Positions 1 to 14,582 of a DNA stretch of 64,000 bases are shown piece after piece. The translations under genes and the position numbers were made by a program. The notes under the pieces were generated by a model. It worked only from the letters and a program-made list of their open reading frames with translations. It was not told the DNA's origin and made no database searches. The stretch comes from Siphlonurus alternatus. Taxonomy: Eukaryota > Arthropoda > Insecta > Ephemeroptera > Siphlonuridae. The DNA lies in assembly GCA_949825025.1 (NCBI GenBank), contig OX463780.1, forward strand, positions 40,404,979-40,468,978, read 5' to 3'. Positions within the stretch are counted from its first letter, which is position 1; every line of letters begins with the position of its first letter.

Positions 1-463
1 TTTCAAATCACCTTGAAATAGTTGAAATTGAGAATTGATTTATTTTTATCAAATAATTAAAATGTATTACAAAATAATAAGTACAAAAATTCCTATATCA
101 TCTCATAAATGAATACTAAATATATTATTACTAGTTGCTATATCTCCTAAAATTATATAATACATTAAATTTATTTATGGCATAAATATGTATGCAAGAA
201 TACCTGAAGAATACACCCCTATATGAGCTTGGAGCTTGAGGTGCGACGAGGTGGGGCCCGGGTGGGGGTAATGGGTAGGGAAAAGGGAGGGAAAAATGGT
301 GATCACAGCCTGTTACGTGTCCCAGCATTCACTGAGGTGAGACTGGGAGAGCCGTGGAAAACCTCAGTCAGGACGGACACCTCTACTTTTTTATCAATGG
401 ACCAAAGTGATATCCAAAGCCTGGGGAACCAAAAGGAACCACACAAACTTATAGTTAATTATA

Positions 464-586
464 AAGGCCTGTTCGTAAACCCTGCTCCGTGTACACTTTC
501 TACACCCAGTCGACCTTATATCGCATGTACATAAGGTCGATTGGGTGCAGAAAGTGTACACCGAGCAGGGTTTACGAACAGGCCTT
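464..586. repeat. Inverted repeat, 55-bp arms
   Basis: 464-518 and 532-586 are complements with three mismatches; 13-nt loop. Looks like a small foldback transposon. Ends AAGGCCTGTTCGTAAACC. Confidence 0.8.
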
Positions 587-1791
587 ATAATATACGTAAG
601 CGTATAATACACTTATCAAACGAAACAATTCTAATTTTCTCTCTCAAAGGGATAATAAAAAAAGTACTCTTTTAAAATTTAATAATATGAATATTATTAT
701 GGTCTAATTGGTCTATCGATATAGTTGTCGCCACTTTTTGCACAATTCACTTGTACAATAGTGGTAAAAATATTATTAAAACATTACTTTATATTGTGAC
801 TGAATTATTTAATTAGTAAAAAAATATATGTAATTCTCGAGTCTGTATGCATTTGCCGCTTATTTATAGAACTATTAATTATAAAAAAAAATCCATCAAT
901 CCTAATAATAGTATACAGTATATACTATTAAATTATATAATAATATTAATAATTAAAATATAAATACTTCTATATGAATTAAATAATTATATATAGAAAG
1001 CATTTTTTTTTTCATACCAATACGTTGACCACTGCAAGTGAGTTGACTGCATTAAAATAAATATGAAAATTCCATTAAAAAAAGTGGCATGCCATGCAGT
1101 AGCGGGTTTTTCCAAAGTGGAGAGAGATGCCCATATATTCATCCATTCATGTACAATTCTTCATTTATATATTACCACTACAAATTCAGAGGGTAAATTT
1201 CGTTCACCCCCTCCCCCGCCCTTATTCACGCCACTGCATATGGGCATTACTTTACATGCATGTATAAATAGGTGCAACATTATAAAATGAATAAATAAAT
1301 AATAAGCATGAAGTACGTGGCGGTGGGCAGTGCGATATCGCTCAAGTAAAGAATACTTTACATCTGGTACATACATCTGGCACTCAAGATTTCATCTCAA
1401 TACAGCATTCAAGTGGTGAGCTTGCTCAGCTTGCAGTGCTAGTGGGTGAGAAGAAGTATAATTCTGCAGCATGCATTGAAAGAGCGAGGTGGTGGGAATC
1501 ATGATGTATATACAGTTACAATTTCTGGGGTGAGGTCAATCCTGTGTAGTATGCATGGTAGTGTGGAGGCATTATAGGCAATGCAGGTGTATGCAGCCCC
1601 AGGCTTGTGCTGTGTCACACGCCTCACGCTACAGCCGTGCAGTGTGCGCTTCTCCGCTTGTACCGCATACAACGGCCTCCTGGCAAAAGCAACCGCCGCT
1701 GCAATGACGCAACTCGCAAACCATGCATTTCAAGAAGTAGTAACATCAACGACGGAACGACCTATCTTTAAAGCTTTACAACACATTAATT

Positions 1792-1900
1792 ACTACGTTT
1801 ACATGACGGTGTTTAATGCGTATTCGTTGACGACGGATAATGTTATTCTTATGAGGCGTCGTCAACGAATACGCATTAAACACCGTCATGTAAACGTAGT
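1792..1900. repeat. Perfect 43-bp hairpin
   Basis: 1792-1834 and 1858-1900 are exact complements around a 23-nt loop. Not AT-simple (contains ATGACGGTGTTTAATGCG). No second copy noticed in the window. Confidence 0.8.
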
Positions 1901-2140
1901 GATTGTATTACAAGAATTTATATATGCAATTATTGCTGATGTTCAACATTATTATGCACCATCACTCAATTAATTTCTTCTTTTGCAATTAAATTCAATG
2001 TGTGTTTATTATAACTATATTTGTATTTTTTGTGAGCTTGGCCGAATTTGCAGACTACATATAATATATATTATATTACACTGGCCTTAATGTTAAAAAA
2101 AATTAAAAGAGGAACTAAAAGTGACTAACTTAATTAATTA

Positions 2141-2173
<33 letters not shown>

Positions 2174-2407
2174 TTTAATTAGCATTGGCTTTTTGGACGC
2201 AGTCCTCTTCCCCCCCCCCCCACCCCCCCGCTCCCTCTTTTGATTTTTTTCCTGGGTCCGTGCCTGGCTATGTATATGTACTAACTTAGCGTTTCGATAG
2301 CTCTTCCGGAACGGGGGCGGCCACGGCGCCACGGCCATGCAATGGAGTATACTCATGACCGAGTGACCGGTATTTGAGTTAGCAATACTAGTAAAAAGTA
2401 CTGCTGT

Positions 2408-2786
2408 GAATTCTATGAAGAACGAGCCCTATTAGAGCATTCTACGACAATTCGCTGATTTTATATGGATTTTTAAAGTTTTTTTATGACGTCACAACAT
2501 TGCTTCTTAAATGGGAAAATGCATAAGTTAACATTGCTAAAATGAAAAGTTGTTGAAATAGAAATTTGAAACCTTCATTACCATGATTCTAGCGATCTAA
2601 AAACCTTGCAAATGAAATTTTGGTTACATTTCAATATTAAGTATGGGATTTGGCAATGTTAACTGATCTATTTTCCCATTTAAGATTCAAAGTTGTGACG
2701 CCATTTTTGAGAGGTTTTAAAAATTCATATAAAATCAGGAAATTGTCGTATAATGCTGTAATAGGGTTCGTTTATCATGAAATTCT
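2408..2786. mobile_element. Foldback MITE (AACGARCCCTATTA family), copy 1
   Basis: Arms of 50-60 bp at both ends (AACGAGCCCTATTAGAGC against its complement at about 2755-2772) with a conserved interior GGGATTTGGCAATGTTAACT. Matches 13365-13711 over most of its length. Preceded by GACCGGTATTTGAGTTAGCA. Confidence 0.75.
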
Positions 2787-2894
2787 CGTATGCCTTTTGA
2801 AATGTTAACAAAAACTTGAAACTTTTTTTTTTTTTTGGTCAGTTCAGTACCCTATTAATCCATCCCGGCATTCGCCTGCGATTGAGGGAAACAT

Positions 2895-3076
2895 GGAAAC
2901 CTGGGGAGCTGAAAATTTTCGGGGGAAGGGGGGGTGAGGGGGAAAGAAGGATGACTCCATAAGGCCAATGTTGAAAAAAAAAAATGGAGTGGGGGAAATG
3001 CATAGTATATATATTGCCCATGTTAAATCCAAAATTTCGGGGGGGCTGCAGCCCCACCCCCCTGGATCCGCGCCTG
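2895..3076. mobile_element. hAT-like MITE fragment
   Basis: Right end CTGGATCCGCGCCTG at 3062-3076 and interior ATGTTAAATCCAAAATTTCG match the complete copy at 23218. The left end is not recognisable. Confidence 0.65.
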
Positions 3077-3455
3077 CGCTACAGCTTTTGTTAATGGACC
3101 GGAAAAGCAAAATGGTCCAAATAAGTCAGGGGAACCACATATGCATGGTGGAAAAGCGCAACGATATACTCCTGGGTGGGAAACGTGATTTATGTTGGAA
3201 ATGGCACCCATGGTATCCAATCATTGCAACTACTATAACCACGCTCGGCGTTGCTTGACTTTGGTGATCTGACGAGACCCAGTCGTCCCAGTCAAGTACA
3301 CTGCGCAACACCTCCATATTTTAGATCGACCGAATACAACCAGAAGGATCTCTCTGGAGTCTCTGGCGTTTATATAAATATAAATTTATACGTTTCAGTG
3401 CACATGGCACTTGAGTAATATTTATTAATTTTATTATATATATTATATATTATTT

Positions 3456-3565
<110 letters not shown>

Positions 3566-3829
3566 ATGCAAAGACTAACAATAAGATTATATAATATCAC
3601 TGCAATAACTATTAGGTTTTTATCACATTAAAAAAAATGCAGAAAAAATTTGAAAGTCATGGGTTCGCGAGTTACTTGAACAGCACTGTGTGCTATATTC
3701 CAAACAATCCAAACCATGCGTCTATATAATATGCTACCAAAAAGTCTTTCTGCTAGCGTTAATATTAACAACGTTTATAAAGATGTACGATGCAGCGCTA
3801 GAGAGTTTTTAGCGTGCGATTATACAGTT

Positions 3830-3995
3830 TGTCGAGGTGAACGGCGAACAACCTGTTTAGCAGCAGGCAGCGGTCCCGCTCACTCATTCGCTCTGCCGGC
3901 CCTCTCGCTGCCATGCCAAGAATAGCAGCGCCGAGGAGCGAACGAGCCTCGCGAGGTGGTCGCGAGGCCTGCTGCCTGCACAGCCAGCAGGCGCG
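3830..3995. other. GC-rich island without recognised gene
   Basis: Marked GC and CpG content against AT-rich flanks (GCGCCGAGGAGCGAACGAGC, CTCGCGAGG). No supported coding exon. Similar islands lie at about 1570-1700, 4600-4750, 5530-5640, 6060-6380, 7040-7330, 9030-9210, 11870-12020 and 12460-12680. Confidence 0.45.
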
Positions 3996-6900
3996 CTAAG
4001 TAAATGTTAGCTCTGCACACAAACTACTGTACCTGCAAATCGCAAACTTCTGCATGCCTACTATATTTTAGTATCGTACGTATTACTAAAATATATATAA
4101 TATATTTTATTTTTTTGTTAGCAATCCATCAATTAATTATTCTTTCATGAATTATTACTATATACTAAATAAATTAATTAAATTAACACATCTGGGGAGA
4201 AAAGAACTAGACTATATCTACGCTGTCATTTAAGTCATTTTTATATATAATAATTAAAGATGAATACTTCAGTAATTATAACATTATTACTAAATTTTTA
4301 CTAATTTAAAATATAATATAGTTATAATATTATATGTTTTAATACCATGTTTTATTCATGATACCAATCTCATACCATGCATGACGTATTGTATGATTTG
4401 TGGACCTTGCAATTGTTCAATAAAAGACGTTTATATATAATTGGAATTAAAAGAACAATATATATATTTTATATATATCAAATTTGATTTACGTAGAAGA
4501 GGGGGTTGATCGGGTTATGGAGACAACCCTTTGCTTGCATGACATGCTTGCTATCTGCCAACAGAGGAGTATTGTTTATGTGACATTTTAACGGGAACAA
4601 GTGTACTTGATCCTCGCGAGAGGCTGCCGAGCCGAGGCTGCGGTCTGCCTGTGTTTGCCACGTTGCATGCACACACACCAGCAACAGTCGCGTCAAGTGG
4701 CAGACCGTGGCTGCATGGTGATATATACGCCCCCTCCTCCCCCTGTCGCCTCACAGTGTGATATTACAATCTGCTGGGCCGGAAGTTACTATAGAGTATA
4801 CATTTATACATAATATAGCTAGCCTCGCTCGCATCAACAAACTGACTTTATCAACTACGGAGAGAGAAAGAGGAAAGAGACTAAAAGATTCGAGAGATGG
4901 AAAATTGTTATGTACTGTTGTAATATATGCATGGTATGATGGTATTAAATATGAGGAGAGCTTGTTTGGTGAGCTGATGGGGTCAAACTTTGCGGTCGAA
5001 GGAGAGGGAGCTTTGTGGTCTAGACATATAGCTTGACAGTTAAGGACGCCACACACTCTATAATATACAGTATACGAATATATAACGACAAAAACAATCG
5101 CGATCATATAAGACATACACGCATAAAATGAAGACTTTGAGAGTGTAGTATAAAATATTGTTAATGTTCTTTAATTGCATCGTTGATTCTATTGCATGCT
5201 CACACAAGTCCACATTCGTGAAGAAAAGAAAATCGATTGCTGACGCGGTTGACATTAGAATTTAGAATTTTAGAGTTGACGAGCGGAAAGTACGTAAGGA
5301 CAGCTAGTTAAAATATTTACTGATATAAATTAATACAAAATACATTATTTATTAATTGAATTACCAAGTAATTAATTTATATTATAATTTTAAAATACTA
5401 ACCTGAAGCTAGAAAAAGTCCGAAAGTAAATCTGTTTTGCCCTAGCTGAGCCTGGCGCCAATAAATTATAATTACTATATTGATACAAGTTGATTGAAGT
5501 ATTTGAAGTTCAAATGATCGCTAGCAAGTGCATGCAGTGTCCCGCCTCCTGAGATGACTTGGCAACGTCGCCGCCCCCGCGCAGCTCATGTGCAGGGCAG
5601 ATGCGGTCCGGTCCAGGCGATGGAAAAACAGGTGGCCCGACATTTTCATCATGTATGATAAATTCATAATTATTTCAATGAACTTCAATGAAGTATTAGC
5701 TTTTCCACGGTTTAGTTGCATTTTTAGTTGTACGATATACAACCAGTAGAGCAGGGATGTCAAAAAAGTTGCCTAACCATGCCCCTAATTAGTTTATTCT
5801 TTGAAAATCTCTACAAGCGACAAGTTAATTTGAAAATAATAGTATAATTCAATAGTAAAAAAAATGTCCATTTAAAAGTTAATTTAATGTATAATTACAC
5901 AACTTTGAACTAAATTACATTTATATATGGCACGTATATACGCGTATAATATTATGTATAGTATATATTAGAAGATAATATACTGTAAAAAGCACACATC
6001 ATGGCTCACATGCGACATGTGCAATGATGGTTGCAGTGACTTGACTTTATTTGGTATGCTGTTGTTCCTGCATGTAAGAGCAACACACCACCAGCAGCAG
6101 GAGCAAATATCAGAAGCAGCTTCGAGTTGAAAGTCCCGTTCAAACACACACGTGTGACGTACGCGGTCAGCGGTATAACAAGTGTCGTGTGGATCAATAC
6201 ACACTATACTATAGCAGCAGCAGAGCGTGCCACAGGGCCATGTGCACATGGGCTATCTGCTGTCGTGATGAATAGCCAGGCGGCCAGTGGTGCACGCCCA
6301 GTCGAGCGACGGAAACCCTGATAACGCTGTAACGTACGCCTCCCCTACATTTAGCGTGACTCGAGCGACCCTTTGCTGGTGCCCTGCTGGTATCAATATT
6401 ATTTTATCTGGTTAACGTTCTGGCAACACGGCAATGTTTATATTAGCAACGTAGGAAAATATAATACATGCATTTACATTTAAATAAAAAAAAATGGTTA
6501 TTAGGAAAATTTGTGTAAAAACATAAAATTTAACTACATGAGCGTTTGCACAAAGTAAATTGGTTATCGGAAGATAATAAGGCTCTTTAGATATACGAGG
6601 GTGTGAATAATTTTGAATTTTTATATCGATCATGATGTATGATGCTCATGCGCGGTTGGCACTGCATGTGTATGCAATTAATGTAATAATCCATAAAAAA
6701 GTTAGTTAAGATAAAAGGAGAGATCAAAAATCTTGTCTAAAAAAATATAATATATTATTATACCATAAATACACACATGCAGAAAGACGTGAGAGAAACA
6801 AAAGATCGTTATTCTCTCCTGGATGTTATTCCTTCTCCTCGTTCTTAAAGAACAAGTCGAGAGAGGTATACGTGGTGGCGTGAATGACTAATGACTTGGC

Positions 6901-7173
6901 AACAGTTGTGCCAAACTACCTCAGAAGAAAAAGGACTTAATTATTCTTCTGGCTGCTAGCAATGACACAACAAAACATAAGAAACTTCTTTTAATATTCT
7001 ATGTACGTTCACTGATATACTTCTGTTTCAGAAATAAAACATTTGCGGGAAAATTTCGCGCGACGGACGGCCGCACCTCACAAATTCGCACACGACTTTC
7101 TCCCAACCCGACTGGTGTGCATGGGGTAGCAGACGCAAGCGCGATTAGCACCGGAGGGTGTGGCTGGGCTTGG

Positions 7174-7199
7174 CCAATCGGGGTGTAGACGTGACGTCA
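7174..7199. promoter_or_regulatory. CCAAT box and full CRE in a GC-rich island
   Basis: GGCCAATCGG (CCAAT at 7174-7178) is followed by GTGACGTCAC (7191-7200). Both lie in a GC-rich island (about 7040-7330) that is not part of a MITE, the best promoter or enhancer candidate in the gene-free left arm. No coding frame starts there that I trust. Confidence 0.4.
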
Positions 7200-8265
7200 C
7201 TCTGATCTGCACAGCATCCCTTATCACAGGGGGCTGGACCAGCCAGCCATCGTGTCAGCGCGCAAGACAGAGGATGTTTACATGCAGCGAATCACAACCA
7301 GCGGAACGTCGGAAAACACAACTATGTTTATTTTATGAGCGCTTATAATACCACATTTATATGATTATTAAAAAAATAAAATTTTAATATTTATGTAAAC
7401 CTAAAGCATGAAAAGTATAAGCATCATTAATTTATATGTAAGGTTAAAGTGATCGCACCTCATCTTGACATAAGGTTGTTCATTTTCAACTCGTGCACAA
7501 ACATGTCAAAGTTATAGAACAAAGTCACACATAATTAATATTTTATCATAGAAGTTACAAAAAAATATATATTTTATGTATAATAATTATGGCAATTATG
7601 CACAAAAATTATATAATAATGCAGGTATCACGTATTTTATTATTGCTCGATTTAAATAACGAACCAACAAGTCCGGCAACAACAATTAAAGAGACGTTCT
7701 TTATTATATATCCATTCATTTATATACTTTGCGATGTGCAATATTTTGTTTGATTCCAGATCAGGTAAATAATTAACATATAAGACTGGTGAGAAATCTC
7801 GAGACCCATTACTGCAATGTAATATAAAATATATTTTATTAATTTCATTGATTTCATATAATATATGTGAAGAAATATTTACATATATTATTATATTTTA
7901 TATATAGAATTAAGTCCATGTTGTTGGTTCAAAACCAAATTTCCCCGTCTCCCACACAGGAAGAGTGCCATGCAGAAAACCATATTCTGTATAATATAAA
8001 TTAATTGTAACTATATATAATTATATACAACAATTGGTGAAAGGTCAATAATATAAAATTATATTAATCAATTAATTATATTGAAGAAAATTTAAATTCA
8101 GAAAAATAAGTTGTGCGAAAGCCATGGTATATTTATTTATTTTATATTTCTAGAAAAATAAATCACCATGTGCTCTTTTTGTCATGATGACAATAGATTA
8201 ATTGTTTTACGATTTATGCATTTATGATTGCATGGTTTACTATTTATTTCAGTAATACGGATATA

Positions 8266-8630
8266 CAGTCTTTCAAACGTTAGAATACCCATGGAAAATA
8301 GTTCATGGATGACCTGTCAATCAACTGCAACAGCTGTAAAAAATGGCAGCCAACACTAAAAAATTTTCAATAGAGCTAGTGGACAGAAATATATGTTCAT
8401 ATTTTACGAAGATTTTCACATAAGTCGAGACAGATAATATTGCAAAGAAGTTTCAATAATTTAGCAATTATTATGCAACAGGTATCGAGTGTCTTTGATT
8501 TATTTTCAGCTACTTTATTTTTCTAGTGAAAGAACTATTTTTTTGTATTTTGTTGGCAACATGGGTCGGAAGAATACAAATCACTACGCCGAAGATGATT
8601 GACAGGGGTATTCTAACGTTTGAAAGACTG
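8266..8630. mobile_element. mariner-like MITE
   Basis: 25-bp perfect inverted ends beginning CAGTCTTTCAAACGTTAGAA, bounded by TA on both sides (8264-8265, 8631-8632). TA targets and CAGT ends are typical of Tc1/mariner. No transposase frame. Confidence 0.8.
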
Positions 8631-9847
8631 TACTCGATATAATGTTTTCATGATAGATTTCCAATCTCACATCTGCATCACGTCACGTGTCTGATAGGTT
8701 TTGCGTGCAGAACGTGCAAATAAGAGAGCCGAGGATTAAACCATGCGACATGCCACAAATAAAATTTCTCATGGCATAATATAGTTAAAGGAACAATTTT
8801 GGAACCACGCATTTTATATTGCTGTTAAGCCAACGAAATAAATTTTAAAATTAGAATTGTCACATACTATTCACAGAATATTTAAAATGTATATATATAA
8901 TAATTAAATATTTTTTTAATCTCCTCTACTATGTGACGCTTACAATGACTTTGATTCAAGTGTGTCAGTTGGAAAAAAGGAAGGCAACAAGCTGAAGCCG
9001 AACTTTTTGTTTCTAAATTTAAAAACGCTATTGAGCTATTCCGAGCATAGCTTGGCTGGTCGTTAGCGTTTTCAGATGCCAGTAACCAGCTCTGCTACTA
9101 CTGCGGCTATAGGATTGTGCAGCACGTGATGACGAGGGATTCGATACATCGCCCCGTCGTAACTGCGAGCGAGCGTTGTGCGCGCACCAGTATACTGTAT
9201 ATTACATATCATGGTCACCACATGTATAGGCTGAAGTAGAACCCGCTGATCGAGCTATCATTGTTATAATATTTGTTATTTGTGGCAACATCACTAAGGC
9301 GATTTTTTTTTTGTTCATGAATCACAATTGGATGAATCGGATAACAAAAAATCAAATTTGATGTGCAGAATTACTGCACATCAAATGCGATTTCTGCATT
9401 TTCAGTTAAGCCCATTGAAGAAATTTCAATTGAGCGTGACAAAAAAAAAATAATAATAAACTATAGGCATAATTATATAATATATAATTATATTTCCCGT
9501 AAACAATTTTTTTTAAATATTTGTCACAAATATGAAGACCAGGAGCTAGCATTATCGTTATCATTTGAGGATGGGGAGAACAATAGCTTATACGTGCTTC
9601 TCATCTGAACTCATCTCTTCCTGTTTTATGACATTTAAGATTCGAATGAACCACCCCAAATTCAGTTCACCATGTCGTTGAAGCACGCGTGTGCAATTGA
9701 AACAATAGTCTTTCTAATAAGTCAAAATTGTGCTTAAATTATAGACATTTTTTATGTGATAGTATGAATTTTAATATTTATACAACACAATACTGTGTTT
9801 TTTTTATTTTTGTTTTAAAATTGCCGATTGCTGCATAACGTGGGCAG

Positions 9848-9942
9848 CCCTAGTCGAAAAATAAAAGTGCTAAGTGATAATTTGAGCAGTAGTCAAGTAG
9901 TTGACTACTGCTCAAATTATCACTTTTATTTTTCGACTAGGG
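9848..9942. mobile_element. Foldback MITE with CCCTAGTCG ends (copy 1)
   Basis: 95 bp, almost entirely palindromic, from CCCTAGTCGAAAAATAA to its complement; centre AGTAGTCAAGTAGTTGACTA. Confidence 0.85.
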
Positions 9943-10605
9943 AGTACTTCGATTTCGGAAACGAAGTAGCTATTTCCATGCATGCAGCATGCAGACAGAC
10001 GTAATCTAAAAGATTTGAAAGACTATAGTATTATATGGAAGTGGCATGTTACCCATACCAAATATATATAAGTAACATATTGGAATTTATAAAATTCATC
10101 ACCACGAGTTTACCATGGCATTTATAATAAAATTTGTTTTAATATTGGTAAAGTCATTAAAACAGTAGAAGAACGGGATCACATAAAATATTATTTATAT
10201 TTTTGTGTACCCGGTATATATAATATTAATAATTCATAATATACTTAAATTTGTTCAATGTGAATTCCAACATGCATAATACACTAATATACAGTATATA
10301 TAATGAACCTCTTCCGACTTCTTTTTCCTGCTTGTCATTACATGTTGTCACTGCATGCATCATGAGTATATCGTCACATACTGTAATTAACTGTAATATA
10401 ATGTCATGTACTTATAGTATAATTAATATGAACAAAAATATTTCAATATGATTTTAATTTTTAATATATCGACATTCTTTTTCATTTAATGTACAGTTAT
10501 AAAACAAGAATACTGTAATATTATATATATTATAATATATATGACATACATATTATACTATATTAAATTTATTTATGTTGTTTAGTTTCAGTATAAAATA
10601 AAAAA

Positions 10606-10610
<5 letters not shown>

Positions 10611-10676
<66 letters not shown>
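10611..10676. repeat. TA microsatellite
   Basis: Uninterrupted TA dinucleotides. Confidence 0.97.
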
Positions 10677-10679
<3 letters not shown>

Positions 10680-12100
10680 ACACACGAGTTTGGTATGACG
10701 AGAAAAAACAGGTTTTCATTTATATTAAATTTTTTTTTGCGTCTTAAAAGGTGATTTTATAAGAGAACTTATAATATATAGACGGAAACCATGCACGGTG
10801 TCCAGCATTATAATTGAGCCTCTATCGTCCTCTATTGCATGTCAAGCCGGTTTTGGCATGCTTTAAATTTTAAATACTTATCACATTGATATAATATTAT
10901 AACTATACATATTATATTTAACGTTAAAATTTGCAGTAAAATTAATAATATTTTATAACCAAATACGTATATATAGATGATAGTAAGTAAACACAACATC
11001 AAACTGCAATTAAGTGTGCCCTATCGTTTGGCAAACGTGCTGGTGAAAACTGTATGAACAGAAGTTTATGATTGAATACTTATAATAAATAATACATTAA
11101 ACTTATAAAATCAACGTTTCTTTTTATAATTAATATATGTAAGGATATGTTATTTAATTATAATATTAATCTTATACATATATACTATACTGTAATTTAT
11201 ATAGGGGAGGTAGAATTCTTTTATTAAATTTCTTTCAGTAACCCAGAAGTAATGTGTCCGCTGATAAGCTCGTCATGAGGGTAGACTTACAGCAGCCTGC
11301 CATTGTGCCCCTGCTGCATATGTAACCCGCCTCATTTTTATGCTGAATGTGTTGCCTATTTTAAGGCGAGATGATTTGACATGGTTGGCGCTTGCTTGAG
11401 TGTGCGATTAAACAAGGAATTCAGACAATGTACAATTATATACATACGGCATAATATAATGTATTACGATTCATGATCGACGCACCCCCATCCCCCTTAA
11501 ATTCACACAGACGCAATTATAGTCAAAAGATGATGCTGGTATAAAATAAATAATTATAATCTACATAATCATTATACTAAAATTTGCGCCCTGTCTGCAT
11601 ACTTGTATTTTTGATGACTGGGGGCTAATACATTAGAGCAGTAAGTTCTTATCATGGCATATAATATTATTAATTTCATATAATATATGAGTGCAGCCAG
11701 TACAGGCACGAGTCTAGCCGTCAAATGTGTCAATTGATCTTATACAGTCTGCCTGATGACTGAGAGATCAGTCTGTGGGTGATATGAGCCATGCACAACA
11801 CAGATCACGCGATACACAGTCAAGAGCTTTGTATGAAATGTGTTCTCAACTTGGCATATCATGCAGCAGAGAAAACGGCAACGACGAGCCACACCCACAG
11901 TAGCAGCGTTGCCACTCCGTCCCGCGACCTCTCAATCAATAAGCCACCAGCTCGGCGCGGTGCCCACCCGACTGTTCCTCGTGGTGGACTGCTCCCAAAC
12001 CACCGGCCTCATGCAGTCCATTTGAGCTGTATGTAACTGGCTTTTAATAAAATAAATGAGAATAAATCGAGTACTCATAAACTAAATGAGAAAGAATTAA

Positions 12101-12101
12101 A

Positions 12102-12183
<82 letters not shown>

Positions 12184-12247
12184 TATACATATATTTAATT
12201 ACATATAATATAATTATATACATATATTTAATTACATATAATATAAT
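12101..12247. repeat. TA microsatellite and a two-copy AT-rich direct repeat
   Basis: TA units to 12179, then two copies of a 33-bp unit containing ATACATATATTTAATTACAT. Confidence 0.9.
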
Positions 12248-13319
12248 TATGAATTTCTAATCATGCAATGCAGTAATAAAATAATATATTTAATTTACGT
12301 AATTAAAATGTTGATTTCAATTTTAAACATTAACGGCATTAAAGACGCTTTTTATAATAATCTCAAATTTATATAATGTAACGCCAACTTAATTGATGCT
12401 CAATTGCATGATGTATAAAATAATTGTATAATCCCTTTACTCACTTGTGCTGCAGCAGAGGACGGGATGTCTTGCAGGCGCCTTGGTAGTCTGTGGCATG
12501 GTCTGTGGGGCGCACGCGGTCACTACTGGCCGACTAGGCAGAGTATGCGATCCGCTTGCAAGTGGAGCCGCGCGCCAGTACGCCATGTAATGGTGCCGTG
12601 TGCAAAGTCATCACGAGAGCCCTCTGCTAGCTGTGGGCGCGCTCACTCAATCCGGCTTACCTGTTCAAGATTCAGCCATTTATCCCCCGCAATCAATATT
12701 ATAAGCATGCAGCACTTACAAGCACCAAGCACCATGTATTAATATATGGCATATATTATGTATGCAGTATGATAACTATATATTATGTAATCATAGTTAT
12801 AGAAATTGCAAATTTAATCGAATTTTAATAATTCTCACTTACAAATTAAGTACATTTTAATGAGAAGCTTCAACATTGACGACACAATTCTCTCAGCCAA
12901 TGAAAATCCAGCGCGCGAACTGCGCGCGACAACATGTTCTATCAAGCTTCCTATCCTTTAACCCAGCGGTACCGAGTTTTTAATTTTTTCCGGCGGTTCT
13001 TATGGCGGGCAAGATTAATAATTCATATGAGCCACGGGAAAGATCACTTTACACGACATAAAAAATATTCGAGATTTTGTGCAGCATAGAATTTGAATGA
13101 AAAAATGAATAAGATTTTTCTCCTAACAAACCTTATGGAGCGATGTCAGAATGCGGCGCTGCGGCATTTTTAAGTTGAAACAATTATATTATATGATGTT
13201 AATGATGTACCAATTGTACCATCGATATTGCAACAAAAGCTTAAAAATGTTTTGTCATTCTTTCTCTCTGCCATGAATAAAAGTATTATGCCGCGTTGTA
13301 ATATATTCTTTTTGCAATG

Positions 13320-13711
13320 GGGTACTGACCGGTATTTGAGTTAGCAATACTAGTAAAAAGTACTAGCTGTGAATTCTATGAAGGACGAGCCCTGTTACAG
13401 CATTCTACGATAATTTGCTGATTTTATATGAATTTTTGAAACTTTTTTTGATGACGTCATAGCATTGAAACTTAAATGGGAAAATGCATCAGTTAACATT
13501 GCTAAAATGAAAAGTTATTGAGGTAGGAATTTGAAACCTTCATTATCATGATTCTAGCACCTAAAAACCTTGCAAATTAAGGTTTGGTTACATTTCAATA
13601 TGAAGTATGGGATTTGGCAATGTTAACTGATCTATTTTCCCATTTAAAAAAGATTCAATGCTATAATATGACGCGTCATTTTTGAGAGGTTTCAAAAATT
13701 CATAAAAAATC
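13320..13711. mobile_element. Foldback MITE, same family, right end lost
   Basis: Starts GGGGTACTGACCGGTATTTG and follows copy 1 to AAATCAGGAAATTGT at about 13711, where similarity stops. The same leading 35 bases also occur at 25619-25655. Confidence 0.75.
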
Positions 13712-14582
13712 AGGAAATTGTACTTCCAGTTTTTAGTAGTCTATTGCACGTATAATTATACTATTACGTACATAATTGTAAGGTTTTTGGTATTAACTAT
13801 GTTTAATTTTTTTTCTAAACTAATTGTAAGTTGGCACTTTTCTCACTATAAATGGTATAATTATTATAATATGCTGTTATAGAGAAATGTTAAATAAATA
13901 AATAACATAAAATAAAAAGAGAAAAATCTAACATTATATTTATTTTATTTCATATGTAAGTTATGTATATTGCATACTATGCTGAAGTCGAGTGTGAAGT
14001 TTCAAAGTTTGCGTAATTATAAAAGATCAAAGATAATTTGCTTTCTGTTGGTTACATAATACATTGCATGCATGGGTATATATGCATGGGTACGGAATCT
14101 AAAACATTTTGAGCAAGTTTTCATGTGCATCACATCAGTGCGATGCAAGTGACCGAACTGCTAGAGATTAAACCTGCTTCATCACCGGGACTGTTTAAAT
14201 TTTTAATTCAACCGAATCACAATAATCACACTAATTAACTAATGTATCATCATTCGTCCAGAAGAATAAGCAATATCTGCTTATCACGATTTCGTTGCAA
14301 TAATAAAGTATGCAATAAAGTAAAGAGCTTAATTATAATTGATAATTGCGCTCACCTGAAATAGCAGATAGCTCATTATTCCGGACGAGGGACGATATAA
14401 AAACTGTTAATTGTTGATTTTATTTTATCTTATTTTGTAAAATTTTATGTTTGTTATTTCAGTATAGCAAATACTTAAATAACAAACAGGTAAAATTTCT
14501 TGTGAAAAATGGTGTTTTTGAAAACTGCAAAAAAAAAAAAAAAAAAAAAAAAAATGTGTAATAGCTTAAAATCCTAGCTTTA

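Larger units (their letters stand above)
9943..13319. other. Gene-free AT-rich DNA with two GC-richer islands
   Basis: Only the islands at about 11870-12020 and 12460-12680 break the AT-rich background. At 12885-12960 CCAATGAAAATCC and GCGCGCGAACTGCGCGCG stand out. No exon supported. Confidence 0.55.

Noticed and set aside
1581..1973. 130-residue plus-strand ORF
   Set aside because: It runs through the perfect hairpin at 1792-1900, which explains its openness; no recognisable domain.
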